From: an uncultured Flavobacteriales bacterium
GTDB lineage: Bacteria > Bacteroidota > Bacteroidia > Flavobacteriales > Crocinitomicaceae
Length of the DNA: 38,089 nucleotides
Direction of reading: 5' to 3'
Assembly: GCA_946480815.1 (NCBI GenBank)
Contig: CAMLLB010000041.1
Coordinates: 1-38,089 of the forward strand
The translations under genes were made by a program, and so were the position numbers. Below the pieces are notes generated by a model. That model was not told the origin of the DNA, searched no databases, and was given only the letters and a program-made list of their open reading frames with translations. Below, piece after piece: positions 23,503-31,484 of the stretch (positions within the stretch are counted from its first letter, which is position 1; each line of letters starts with the position of its first letter).

Positions 23503-24417
23503 TTATTGTCCGAACTCGAACTTTCTTCCGATACAAAAACCAATCCTAAATTGACCTTTTAACCAATTGTCATAAGTATTGGTAATAAATTGTGTTTCCC
23601 CAAAACCACGTGCATTGGTCAGGTAAATCGTGAAGTTATGTCCGAATGTCAGCCATTCAACGGCAAAACCAAGACTGTTGAAGTTTGTTTTACGCATTCC
23701 CTTGTCCTGGAAAACCTGGTAATATTCGACCATAATTCCCCAACGTTGTGTAATGGACCAACGCATGGCCCCACCTAAAGAAAACAGGGTGTTTTGATCG
23801 TCGGCTGCAACATAATTTCGATGTACTACGGTTGGCATTACAGCTAAACTCACCAGGTTTCCGAATTTTCGTGCAATGTTCAATTGTGCCGAATAAGAGA
23901 ACCGGTATTCTTGTTTAGGAAAATGAGCAACTGCATAGATATCCGGCGATGCTTTCATATAAGTATAAAACATACTTCCGACAACAGCCAATGAAACAGG
24001 CATTTTCTTTTTGCGTTGCTGAAGAATCCGGTATTTACCAAATCCATCGATCAATGAGCGATAAGGTGTTCCTGTTCCTTTACTTCTTCCAATACCAACC
24101 ATAATATTATTGGTAATTCCGTATTCAAATCCCAGGCGGATATCACTTGAATTATCCAATCCAAACCAGTTGTGAACTCCTCCGTTTGAACCCGCAAGGT
24201 CCCCAAAACGATGTTCAACCCGGAATTCAAGGACTCCTTTTCGCAAACATTCTACAGAATGACCACTTACAATTCGTGTGGATTGAAAGGTTTGTTCAAC
24301 CAGGTCCGTGTCAACTGAAGTTTCTGTTTCCACAGCCTCCGTTGAATCCACTTCCTGAGCAATTGAGAAGTGTGTCATGCAGCAAGCTGCTCCCATAAAT
24401 AATAGCCTTTGAATCAT
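23503..24417 (-). CDS. DUF5777-type outer-membrane beta-barrel protein
   Basis: A 304-residue protein from the ATG at 24417 (MIQRLLFMGAACCMTHFSIAQ, a clear signal peptide). The longer frame to 24486 lacks a signal sequence at its start. The mature protein begins with an acidic spacer (EVDSTEAVETETSVDTDLVEQ). Barrel strands follow, beginning TFQSTRIVSGHSVECLRKGVLEFRVEHRFGDLAG, with GVHNWFGLDNSSDIRLGFEYGITNNIMVGIG, consistent with the Bacteroidota family DUF5777. It ends with a strand closing on IGRKFEFGQ. Its function is not known, but the family is repeatedly found beside YceI and cytochrome genes, as here. First gene of the cluster. Confidence 0.78.
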   Translation of the reverse strand: MIQRLLFMGAACCMTHFSIAQEVDSTEAVETETSVDTDLVEQTFQSTRIVSGHSVECLRKGVLEFRVEHRFGDLAGSNGGVHNWFGLDNSSDIRLGFEYGITNNIMVGIGRSKGTGTPYRSLIDGFGKYRILQQRKKKMPVSLAVVGSMFYTYMKASPDIYAVAHFPKQEYRFSYSAQLNIARKFGNLVSLAVMPTVVHRNYVAADDQNTLFSLGGAMRWSITQRWGIMVEYYQVFQDKGMRKTNFNSLGFAVEWLTFGHNFTIYLTNARGFGETQFITNTYDNWLKGQFRIGFCIGRKFEFGQ

Positions 24418-24558
24418 TTTCGTTCTTTTGTTTTGTTTGCCAAGATAATATTTACCCGGATAAATAACTACCGATTTAATACACAATTTACGGGATGGTT
24501 GGAATGCTTTTGAAAAAACAGTCTACTTTATTGATAGGAAATAGGGAGTAAAATAGGA

Positions 24559-24573
24559 ATCCTAAAATAGGAT
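24559..24573. promoter_or_regulatory. Palindrome between the DUF5777 cluster and the 24633 gene
   Basis: ATCCTA-AAA-TAGGAT is a 6-base-arm dyad inside a run of ATAGG units (24533-24573). It lies just before the plus-strand -33 element and could be an operator for either divergent transcript. Confidence 0.35.
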
Positions 24574-24583
24574 GTTTGTCGTA

Positions 24584-24613
24584 TTGGTGAGTTGCGTTAG
24601 ATTACTAACTTTG
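24584..24613 (+). promoter_or_regulatory. Promoter of the duplicated-domain protein gene
   Basis: TTG at 24584-24586, a 19-base spacer and TAACTTTG at 24606-24613 is a full match to the Bacteroidetes TTG-N19-TAnnTTTG pattern. It implies a leader of about 13 bases before the GTG at 24633. Confidence 0.7.
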
Positions 24614-24632
24614 TAATACTGAAACAGATAAA

Positions 24633-25418
24633 GTGTTACGGATTTTCTTTACTTGCGTATTTGTATTGTTTTTTTTGAATGCATATTCAAAAGACCGGCT
24701 TGTAATTCTGGAATGGAAGTTCAAGGGAATCGAAACCGGATACGATCATCTAAATAGAAGTAAAATAACCGTTGACGGTGTGGCTTTACCTGTTTCATCC
24801 TCTTGTCACCAAAGCGATTGGGGAACTTATTCCTTAACTCTTTCAAAAACGAAACATCAAATCAGGTTGGTGAATGAAGCCTTTTGCGGAGGTAAGTGGG
24901 TAGAACATACCTTTGAGAATGAATTCAGCATCAATGCAGTTTGTGAGTTTGAAATAAATGCAAAAAAGGTTTCAAAGGTGCAGATTGAATTCGACCTGAA
25001 CGGATCAACTGTTTCAATTGTTCAGTTCGATCAAAATGGAAATGTCTTACTGAAAAAGATCCCGGAATTCAAGGGGAAACATGTTCCGATGGAGATCAAT
25101 TGGCGTTTCATTCATGTGGAGAACGGGTACGATCATGCTTCGCGGATGCAGGTGTTCGTTGATGATATTGAGTACGGGACCTCTACTCAATCTTTGGAAA
25201 GCGAAGGGGGATTGTTTATCCTCAAAATTCCAAAAGGGACTCACCGGATCCGAATAGTGAACCAATCTTATTTGAACGGGGTATGGCAAGACCATACGAT
25301 TGTGAATAATTTTTCGATAGAAGCCGTTTACGAAAAAAAACTCGAGGTGAAGAAAAATATCCGGGTCACTTTGGTAATTGATTTGAATAATGAGCAGACA
25401 GTGAATGAGTGGGAGTGA
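24633..25418 (+). CDS. Exported protein of two tandem homologous domains, unknown function
   Basis: A 261-residue protein with a GTG start and a signal peptide (MLRIFFTCVFVLFFLNAYSK). It is an internal duplication: residues about 26-123 and 155-252 align along their length. Shared landmarks are W at the start, GYDHxxR, a DD/DG turn, HxIRxVN, GxWxxHTxxNxFSIxAVxE and a final DLN. Both copies look all-beta, like a small carbohydrate- or ligand-binding sandwich, but I recognise no family. The first copy has extra cysteines (C59, C85, C104) that the second lacks. A strong promoter precedes it and a dispersed repeat follows the stop codon. Periplasmic or secreted. It has no T9SS domain. Confidence 0.75.
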   Translation: MLRIFFTCVFVLFFLNAYSKDRLVILEWKFKGIETGYDHLNRSKITVDGVALPVSSSCHQSDWGTYSLTLSKTKHQIRLVNEAFCGGKWVEHTFENEFSINAVCEFEINAKKVSKVQIEFDLNGSTVSIVQFDQNGNVLLKKIPEFKGKHVPMEINWRFIHVENGYDHASRMQVFVDDIEYGTSTQSLESEGGLFILKIPKGTHRIRIVNQSYLNGVWQDHTIVNNFSIEAVYEKKLEVKKNIRVTLVIDLNNEQTVNEWE

Positions 25419-25438
25419 CTTCGACTTCGCTCAGTCAC
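25415..25438. repeat. Dispersed CTGAGCG repeat at the 3' end of the duplicated-domain gene
   Basis: GTGAC (25415-25419) and GTCAC (25434-25438) bracket the minus-orientation core CTGAGCGAAGTCGAAG (25419-25434). The TGA stop codon of the gene lies in the left arm. Confidence 0.65.
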
Positions 25439-25488
25439 CTTTCAATTGTCTAATCAAATGAGAAAATCAGTGATTTCAAAAACTAAAA

Positions 25489-25512
25489 AGACCACCCGAA
25501 TCTGGATGGTCT
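25489..25512 (-). terminator. Terminator of accA
   Basis: AGACCACCC (25489-25497) and GGATGGTCT (25504-25512) form a 9-base stem with one mismatch. On the minus strand it is followed by TTTTTAGTTTTTG. Confidence 0.75.
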
Positions 25513-25534
25513 TAATAATAACGTATTATAATAA

Positions 25535-25581
25535 CTGAGTGTAGTCCAATTTACGGTAGCTGAGCGTAGTCGAAGCTATCC
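25535..25581. repeat. Two CTGAG...AGTCGAAG repeats abutting the accA stop
   Basis: CTGAGTGTAGTC (25535-25546) is a partial copy and CTGAGCGTAGTCGAAG (25560-25575) a full plus-orientation copy. The full copy ends on the base before the complementary CTA stop of accA (25576-25578), within imperfect GGTAGC/GCTATCC arms. Confidence 0.6.
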
Positions 25582-26532
25582 GTTCCAAACACCCATTGAG
25601 TTGAACTTTTCAATCCGTTCTTCAATCCGTTGTTCCGGACTCTTTGCATCCAATTCTTTCAAATACTGAATGATCTTATCTTTCACATTCTGAAAACTTG
25701 CTTCCTGGTCTCTGTGAGCTCCTGCAAGTGGCTCTTCAATAACATCGTCAACCAATTTCAAACGCTTCATATCCGAACTGGTTAATTTCAACGCTTCAGC
25801 AGCTTTTTCTTTGAAATCCCAGGATCTCCATAAGATGGAAGAACAAGATTCCGGAGAAATAACAGAATACCAGGTGTTTTCAAGCATCACAACTTTATCT
25901 CCGACACCGATTCCCAATGCTCCACCTGATGCACCTTCACCAATGATGATACAGATTACAGGAACTTTCAATTGCATCATTTCATAAATGTTGCGTGCAA
26001 TTGCTTCACCCTGACCTCTTTCTTCTGCTTCCAATCCCGGAAACGCTCCCGGAGTATCAATGAATGTTACGATTGGCTTATTGAATTTCTCTGCCAGTTT
26101 CATCAAACGCAAGGCCTTGCGGTATCCTTCAGGATTCGGCATCCCGAAATTACGGTACTGGCGCATTTTGGTATTGATTCCTTTCTGCTGACCGATAAAC
26201 ATCACAGTTCTTCCGTCAAGTAAACCAAAACCACCCACCATTGCTTTGTCATCTTTCACCGTTCTGTCTCCATGCAATTCCTGGAATGAAAAACCGGTAA
26301 TTGCATTGATGTAAGCCAATGTATAAGGTCTGTCAGGGTGACGGGACAACTGAACGCGCTGCCAGGGAGTCAACTTACTGAAAATTTCTTTTGTTTTTTT
26401 TGTGAGCGCTTCTTCCAGATCATGGATCTTATCCGACATATCAACACCGGTACTGTTACCGATCTCACGTGTTTGTTCAATTTGTTCTTCTAAAGCCTTT
26501 AAAGGTTCTTCAAAATCTAAATATGTAGACAT
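25576..26532 (-). CDS. accA: Acetyl-CoA carboxylase carboxyltransferase subunit alpha
   Basis: A 318-residue protein of the normal AccA length, in the cytoplasm. With AccD it moves the carboxyl group from carboxybiotin to acetyl-CoA to make malonyl-CoA, the first step of fatty-acid synthesis. The N-terminal helical part ([17 protein letters not shown]) and the [20 protein letters not shown] stretch are characteristic. So are the crotonase-fold core [13 protein letters not shown], the [19 protein letters not shown] helix, and [23 protein letters not shown] with [14 protein letters not shown]. It is divergent from ispE, with 59 bases between. accD and accBC are not in the window. Confidence 0.96.
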   Translation of the reverse strand: MSTYLDFEEPLKALEEQIEQTREIGNSTGVDMSDKIHDLEEALTKKTKEIFSKLTPWQRVQLSRHPDRPYTLAYINAITGFSFQELHGDRTVKDDKAMVGGFGLLDGRTVMFIGQQKGINTKMRQYRNFGMPNPEGYRKALRLMKLAEKFNKPIVTFIDTPGAFPGLEAEERGQGEAIARNIYEMMQLKVPVICIIIGEGASGGALGIGVGDKVVMLENTWYSVISPESCSSILWRSWDFKEKAAEALKLTSSDMKRLKLVDDVIEEPLAGAHRDQEASFQNVKDKIIQYLKELDAKSPEQRIEERIEKFNSMGVWNG

Positions 26533-26591
26533 AATTGCTATTTTGAGGGGCGAAATTTACGAAAATAGTTCGCATCTATTAATTTTACAGC

Positions 26592-27395
26592 ATGATTAAT
26601 TTTCCAACATGCAAAATAAACCTGGGCTTGCATATCCTGAAAAGACGGCAGGATGGCTTCCATGATATTGAAACTACGATGTTGGAACTTCCTTTGAATG
26701 ACATCCTTGAAGTGGTTGAAAGCGAACGGTCGGCATTTACGACTTCTGGTCTGGAAATTCCGGGAACAGGGAATCTGGTGCTGGATGCGGAAACCGAATT
26801 CAGAAAACAGTATTCCATTCCCACACTTGCTTTTCATTTGCATAAATTGATCCCGATGGGAGGTGGTCTGGGAGGTGGATCTTCTGATGCTGCCTTTGCA
26901 CTAAAATTAATGCGTGATATGTATGCGCCGGAAGCAAGTAATGAAGACTTGAAGATCCTGGCTTCCCGAATTGGTTCGGATTGTGCCTTTTTTATTGAAG
27001 GAGGAATTCAGTATGCGACTGGAAGAGGTGAGGTTTTGAGTTCGTTGAATTTGGATTTCAGAAATAAGTACGTGGTATTGGTGAATCTCGGAATTCATGT
27101 TTCTACAAAGGAGGCGTATGAAGATGTGGTTCCGGATAATGGACGTGTTACTTTGAAAGAAATCCTGGAAAAACCCATTCATACCTGGAAAGACCAATTA
27201 GTTAACGACTTTGAGAAACCTGTTTTTAGAAAGTATCCAGAATTGGCAACAATTAAAAAGGATTTGTACGAACATGGGGCTGTATATGCTGCTATGACTG
27301 GTTCCGGATCAACCCTGTTTGGAATTTTTGAATCGGAAGTTGAACCCGTTCAATGGTCACACCAGGTTGTTTATGAAAGGTATCTGAAACTTTGA
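26592..27395 (+). CDS. ispE: 4-diphosphocytidyl-2-C-methyl-D-erythritol kinase
   Basis: A 267-residue GHMP kinase of the non-mevalonate (MEP) isoprenoid pathway. It phosphorylates the 2-hydroxyl of CDP-methylerythritol with ATP. The ATP loop PMGGGLGGGSSDAA is at 88-101. The catalytic pair is K8 in CKINLGLHI and D130 in RIGSDCAFFI. GSGST near residue 235 is the third GHMP motif. Start and length match the family. It is divergently transcribed from accA, so two housekeeping lipid-precursor genes share one short promoter region. The presence of ispE implies the MEP route in this organism. Confidence 0.95.
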   Translation: MINFPTCKINLGLHILKRRQDGFHDIETTMLELPLNDILEVVESERSAFTTSGLEIPGTGNLVLDAETEFRKQYSIPTLAFHLHKLIPMGGGLGGGSSDAAFALKLMRDMYAPEASNEDLKILASRIGSDCAFFIEGGIQYATGRGEVLSSLNLDFRNKYVVLVNLGIHVSTKEAYEDVVPDNGRVTLKEILEKPIHTWKDQLVNDFEKPVFRKYPELATIKKDLYEHGAVYAAMTGSGSTLFGIFESEVEPVQWSHQVVYERYLKL

Positions 27396-27410
27396 TTTTT
27401 TGCAAATTTA

Positions 27411-27460
27411 GAAATTTGGGTGTTCCCAAAGATACGAACAGATCTCTATTTAACTATCTG
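27411..27460 (-). repeat. Dispersed repeat, copy 2 (first copy at 18629)
   Basis: Bases 27411-27443 match 18629-18661 with one difference, and the following 17 bases are partly alike and keep the CAGAT...ATCTG dyad. It lies between the convergent ispE and FG-GAP genes, 5 bases from the latter's stop, in the same orientation to its minus-strand neighbour as copy 1. It may serve as a weak terminator. Confidence 0.6.
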
Positions 27461-27464
27461 ATTT

Positions 27465-29738
27465 TTAGTTTTTAACAAAATTCAAATGCTCAATCTTTCC
27501 ATCCATTTCCAGGACAAAATAATACGTGCCGATACTTAAACTGCTTACGTCAAGTGTCATTCCTGAAAGTTCTACCGCTTGCTTTTGCCCGATACTGTTA
27601 TAGGCCCCATGCAATTTCAGACCGGAAGAAGCTCCGTTTTTTGAGAGGATTTGAACGAATTGATTTCCCGGGTTAGGGAATAGGACCAGGTTCGATTCAA
27701 TCGTCCATTCATTCAGAGAAGCAGTGCTTAAAGGATCTGCTTCAAAAAGGAACAACCCTCCCAAATCCTGTCCGACAAATAGATTCAGGAAACCGTTCCC
27801 ATCAATGTCATTTACAAAAACGGAACTATACAATCCGGTTTCCAGGTCCAGGTAACTGTCCGAATACAAACTAAAAGTGTCGCCATCTGTGATGTGTCCG
27901 TCGATGTTCCGGTAATAATTCAATTTTCCATTGTAAGCTCCGACGAACAAATGAGTGGTATCATTCTCACGGAAGAAATGTGGGGCAGCATATCCGTCCG
28001 GGTTGGGAGAAATATCCACCTGGCCCAGGTTCTGGGTAATTAATGTGAAAATCGCGTTGTTGGCGGTGCCGGTATTCTGATAATAGGAAATTTCCCCGGT
28101 TTTCTTCCCTGCAATCAGGTCAAGGAGCCCGTCTTTGTTGAGATCAAAAAGTTGGGGGAACGCATAGGATACAGCAGTAATTGGTGTTCCGGTGTTATCT
28201 GTCACAATCACAGATGTCCCGAAATTCAAGGTATTTCCTGGACCTGCACTATTTGTGAAACGCACCAGGTTCCCGTTCTCTTTCCCAATAACCAGGTCCA
28301 GGTCGCCATCGCCATCCAGGTCACCAAAAGTCGGTACCGCCCTTAATCCCAATCCCATGGAAGAAAGGCCTAAGTAATCGTTGTTTACAAGCGTGAACTC
28401 CGGGTTGGAAGCGGTGCCGGTGTTTCGGTATAGCTGGAATACGGATTCCAGGCTTAAAGTAGGTTTGTAACGGACGAAATTCGCCACGAGTAAGTCTTTC
28501 AGGCCATCCCCATTTTCATCCACTAAAACCGGAATGCTTCCCAAACCATGATCGATCATGTCTTTTTGCAGGAAATTGTTTTCCTGGAAAGCGAAGGTTG
28601 GGAGTGCGTTTGTTCCGGTATTTTTAAAAAACTGGACACTATTTTGGTTTTCTGAAACTGTTCGTGCATTCGGGGCGACAATCAGGTCCTTTTTTCCGTC
28701 GAAATCGACATCTTCCCAATACATTGCGGGAAATAATTGCATGTATCCGGGATTGGCTGCAGAAGGGTAATCGTGAGTCTGGCTGATCATTGCAGAATTG
28801 GTGTTCGGTGCCGATCCGCCGTTCATTAATAAGGTAATTCCCGGATAGGAAACATCACCCAGGATCAAATCCATTACGCCATTGTTGTTTATGTCAATAG
28901 CAAGCAGGGTAGAACCTGAGTGCCTGGTTACACTTTCATTCTCATTCTCGCTCTCATGCTGATGACCCTTTCCGGGGTTCTCGGGCCTCAGTGGATTGGG
29001 AACATCCCCGTTTTCACAAGGATAAGCAGTTTCATTCAGGAACAGGTCATTGCTGTTCTCGTCTTCACTGAATTTACCCCAGCATTGGTTTTTTAAGACA
29101 AAGATCAATGAATCAGGAATTCCGTGGAGTTCTATGCTTTGGTTTTGATGATACAATACATTTTGCCCACCGATATGGAAAGTCAGGATGTCCATATCCC
29201 CATCGAAATCCACATCAGTATATGCCGGAATATCACTGGCACTCACATATAAGTTGGAAATGTCTCCCACATAATCCGTCTGGAGAATATCTGTAACCAA
29301 CTGCCATTGCAAACCGATTGACGAATTACCGATGTTCCTGTAAACTTTAATTCCTCCGATCCCATAAGTAAACAAATCCTTTCTGCCGTCGGAGTCATAA
29401 TCCACGAAAGCAGCCCGGTATTTACAATCTGAAGGAAAATAATAAAATCCTTTGTAAATGTATTGATAACTGTGAACAGATGCATTGACAACATGTTCCA
29501 TTAAAACGAATTCGTCACCGCTTCGATCAAAGATTACCAGGTCGTCCAAACCGTCGAAGTTGTAATCGATCGTGGAAAACTGTCCGTAATTGATTCCGCC
29601 GGCCCAGGGATTTTTCAGTGTTGTACTTCCCACTTTAACCGGGATATTCGGGTTATATTCAAATCCTAAATAAGTCTGTGAAAGAACAGCTTGTGAACTT
29701 AAGGTGATCCAAATAAAGACACTAAAGACGTTTTTCAT
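27465..29738 (-). CDS. T9SS-sorted FG-GAP/VCBS repeat protein
   Basis: A 757-residue secreted protein with a signal peptide (1-20, AVLSQ). About nine calcium-loop motifs of the DxDxDG form follow, for example DYNFDGLDDLVIFD, DVDFDGDMDILTFH, DLDGDGDLDLVIGK and DLNKDGLLDLIAGK. They match blades of an integrin-alpha-like (FG-GAP/VCBS) beta-propeller. Residues about 685-757 form a T9SS sorting domain (LFPNPGNQFVQIL, SIGTYYFVLEMDGK, final NFVKN). Such proteins are taken to be surface-attached binding proteins. An odd segment, HESENENES at about 260-268, breaks a loop between two blades and is encoded by a repeat-like DNA stretch. It is convergent to ispE. Confidence 0.9.
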   Translation of the reverse strand: MKNVFSVFIWITLSSQAVLSQTYLGFEYNPNIPVKVGSTTLKNPWAGGINYGQFSTIDYNFDGLDDLVIFDRSGDEFVLMEHVVNASVHSYQYIYKGFYYFPSDCKYRAAFVDYDSDGRKDLFTYGIGGIKVYRNIGNSSIGLQWQLVTDILQTDYVGDISNLYVSASDIPAYTDVDFDGDMDILTFHIGGQNVLYHQNQSIELHGIPDSLIFVLKNQCWGKFSEDENSNDLFLNETAYPCENGDVPNPLRPENPGKGHQHESENENESVTRHSGSTLLAIDINNNGVMDLILGDVSYPGITLLMNGGSAPNTNSAMISQTHDYPSAANPGYMQLFPAMYWEDVDFDGKKDLIVAPNARTVSENQNSVQFFKNTGTNALPTFAFQENNFLQKDMIDHGLGSIPVLVDENGDGLKDLLVANFVRYKPTLSLESVFQLYRNTGTASNPEFTLVNNDYLGLSSMGLGLRAVPTFGDLDGDGDLDLVIGKENGNLVRFTNSAGPGNTLNFGTSVIVTDNTGTPITAVSYAFPQLFDLNKDGLLDLIAGKKTGEISYYQNTGTANNAIFTLITQNLGQVDISPNPDGYAAPHFFRENDTTHLFVGAYNGKLNYYRNIDGHITDGDTFSLYSDSYLDLETGLYSSVFVNDIDGNGFLNLFVGQDLGGLFLFEADPLSTASLNEWTIESNLVLFPNPGNQFVQILSKNGASSGLKLHGAYNSIGQKQAVELSGMTLDVSSLSIGTYYFVLEMDGKIEHLNFVKN
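28941..28954. repeat. Intragenic copy of the GAGAATGAG-type repeat
   Basis: CTCATTCTCGCTCT is identical to the complement of 16682-16695 in the left flank of the four-helix-bundle gene, and is preceded by another CATT unit. Here it lies inside the FG-GAP coding frame. Confidence 0.45.
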
Positions 29739-29830
29739 TTGTTTAGGATTACAATATCATTCGTAAAATAAGGCAAATATTCGGGCAACTCCAAAACAGT
29801 AAACGTTGTTTATGGATAAAACGTGTCAAA

Positions 29831-31084
29831 ATGAAAAAAAATACCTGTCCGCTGTGGTGGATCCTCTCCCTCTTCTGTTTTCCACTTGCTCATTCAATGG
29901 TCTATGCACAGGATTCGATTTCCGTTTTGTTTATCGGGAATAGTTACACTTATGTAAATGATCTTCCGGGTACACTTGCAGCACTGGCAACCGATTTGGG
30001 TAAGGAAATTACGATTGATTCCAAAACAAACGGCGGCTATACTTTTCAAAATCATACTACCGATCCATTAACCTATACGAAGATCCATTCCAAACCATGG
30101 GATGTTGTTGTGATCCAGGGACAGAGCCAGGAACCGAGCTTTCCGGATACGCAGGTGGATTCTCAAACCCTTCCGTATGCCGTTCAATTGTCAGACAGTA
30201 TTTGGGCGAACAATGCCTGTGGTAATGTGATGTACTTTATGACCTGGGGAAGGGAGAACGGAGATCCGCAATGGTCAGAGATCAACACCTTCGATAAAAT
30301 GAATACGCGTTTATACAATGCCTATATGCGCATGGCGGATTCCAGTGATCGTGCCATGGTTTCTCCGGTTGGAAGGGCTTGGGCATATGTACGTGAAAAT
30401 CATCCGACGATCAATTTATACAATGGAGATGGATCACATCCATCGGTTGAAGGAACCTATTTGGCTGCGTGTACCTTTTATGCATCCCTTTTTCAGCAAT
30501 CGCCTGTCGGATCGAATTATTACGGTGGGTTAAGTGCAGCAACCGCCGGAATTCTTCAAAACGCTGCCACAACCGTTGTTCTGGATTCGCTGGAGCATTT
30601 TCACCTGCATCCGGTGGACGAACCGACCCAGGCATCTTTTTCCCTGATTCAAAATGGTGAAACGATCCAACTGACCAATGAAAGTTCGAGAGCAGCAACT
30701 TACAACTGGAACTTTGGTGACGGACAAAGTGCAACTGCCGAGCATGCACAGCATACCTTTGGTTCGAATGGAAATTATACTGTTCAATTAGTCGCATCAT
30801 CTACCTGTAATTCGGATACTTTTTCAATCCAGGTCAACGTAACCTCACTCGGATTAGCTGATCATCATTTCGATCCGGTAAAAGTGAAAACAGGTAATGA
30901 ATTGATTGAAGTGAGTTCTTCCGAATCCGGATTTGTGGCCGAAATATATGCAGCTGATGGAAAACGTTTAATGGAAAAACATGAATTAAGTGGGAATCCG
31001 CTAATCATTCCAAGGATGAATCAGGTTCAAATCCTTCAATTGACCAATTCCAAAGGGATGATAAGGATTATCCGAATTATCTGA
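29831..31084 (+). CDS. T9SS-type SGNH (DUF4886-like) hydrolase with PKD domain
   Basis: A 417-residue secreted protein with a signal peptide (1-27, ending VYAQ). The catalytic domain at about 30-245 is SGNH-like: S38 in SVLFIGNSYTYVND, N and G in the middle (KTNGGYTF), WDVVVIQGQSQEP, and D200-x-x-H203 in NGDGSHPSVEGTYL. That layout matches DUF4886, predicted esterases. A PKD domain (about 260-335) has YNWNFGDGQS and HTFGSNGNYTVQL. The last about 75 residues (SSESGFVAEIYAADGKRL, ending IRIIRII) look like a divergent T9SS sorting domain with less of the usual consensus. Likely a surface or released carbohydrate- or lipid-esterase. It is divergent from the FG-GAP gene. Confidence 0.8.
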   Translation: MKKNTCPLWWILSLFCFPLAHSMVYAQDSISVLFIGNSYTYVNDLPGTLAALATDLGKEITIDSKTNGGYTFQNHTTDPLTYTKIHSKPWDVVVIQGQSQEPSFPDTQVDSQTLPYAVQLSDSIWANNACGNVMYFMTWGRENGDPQWSEINTFDKMNTRLYNAYMRMADSSDRAMVSPVGRAWAYVRENHPTINLYNGDGSHPSVEGTYLAACTFYASLFQQSPVGSNYYGGLSAATAGILQNAATTVVLDSLEHFHLHPVDEPTQASFSLIQNGETIQLTNESSRAATYNWNFGDGQSATAEHAQHTFGSNGNYTVQLVASSTCNSDTFSIQVNVTSLGLADHHFDPVKVKTGNELIEVSSSESGFVAEIYAADGKRLMEKHELSGNPLIIPRMNQVQILQLTNSKGMIRIIRII

Positions 31085-31113
31085 CACCAAATGAGTTGAT
31101 TTAAAACTTCAAG

Positions 31114-31148
31114 AATATAGTTGATTGCGTCAACTATATTTTAACAAT
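31114..31148 (+). terminator. Terminator of the SGNH hydrolase gene
   Basis: AATATAGTTGA (31114-31124) and TCAACTATATT (31130-31140) form an 11-base stem with loop TTGCG, followed by TTAACAATTTT. Confidence 0.8.
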
Positions 31149-31430
31149 TTTGTTAAAACGTATTTTTTTGAAATATGTGTATTTAAAAACAACAAATAGT
31201 CTTTAAGACTAACATGAATGCGCCTTTTTGAAACTGGCTTTTGAATCAGGCTACGGATTGTCTCAAATTATTACGTTAAATAATTAACAAATTTTCATTT
31301 TCTTGTTTACCGTGTTTGAAGTTAATTTACCCGGGTTTTTACTCAGGTTTAACTAGTTATTAAGTTTTTGTGAAAATCCACTAAATCGGTTTACCAAGTC
31401 AATTAATGTGTTGTCAATTGGCATGTCAAT

Positions 31431-31461
31431 TTTGTTTGTAGCCGGGATAGTAACACCTTTG
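31431..31461 (+). promoter_or_regulatory. Probable promoter of the giant surface-protein gene
   Basis: TTTG at 31431-31434, a 19-base spacer and CACCTTTG at 31454-31461 (one mismatch to TAnnTTTG) lie 23 bases before the ATG at 31485. Confidence 0.45.
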
Positions 31462-31484
31462 CAGAGTTACTTAATTTATAGATT

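Larger units (their letters stand above)
31085..31484. other. 400-bp intergenic region with terminator and several dyads
   Basis: No gene is visible on either strand. The stretch holds a terminator (31114-31140), TTTTAACAATTTTGTTAAAA (31139-31158, 9-base arms), AGTCTTTAAGACT (31198-31210) and a promoter-like pair near 31431-31461. The rest is AT-rich. It is unusually long for this window, and it precedes the largest gene. Confidence 0.6.
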
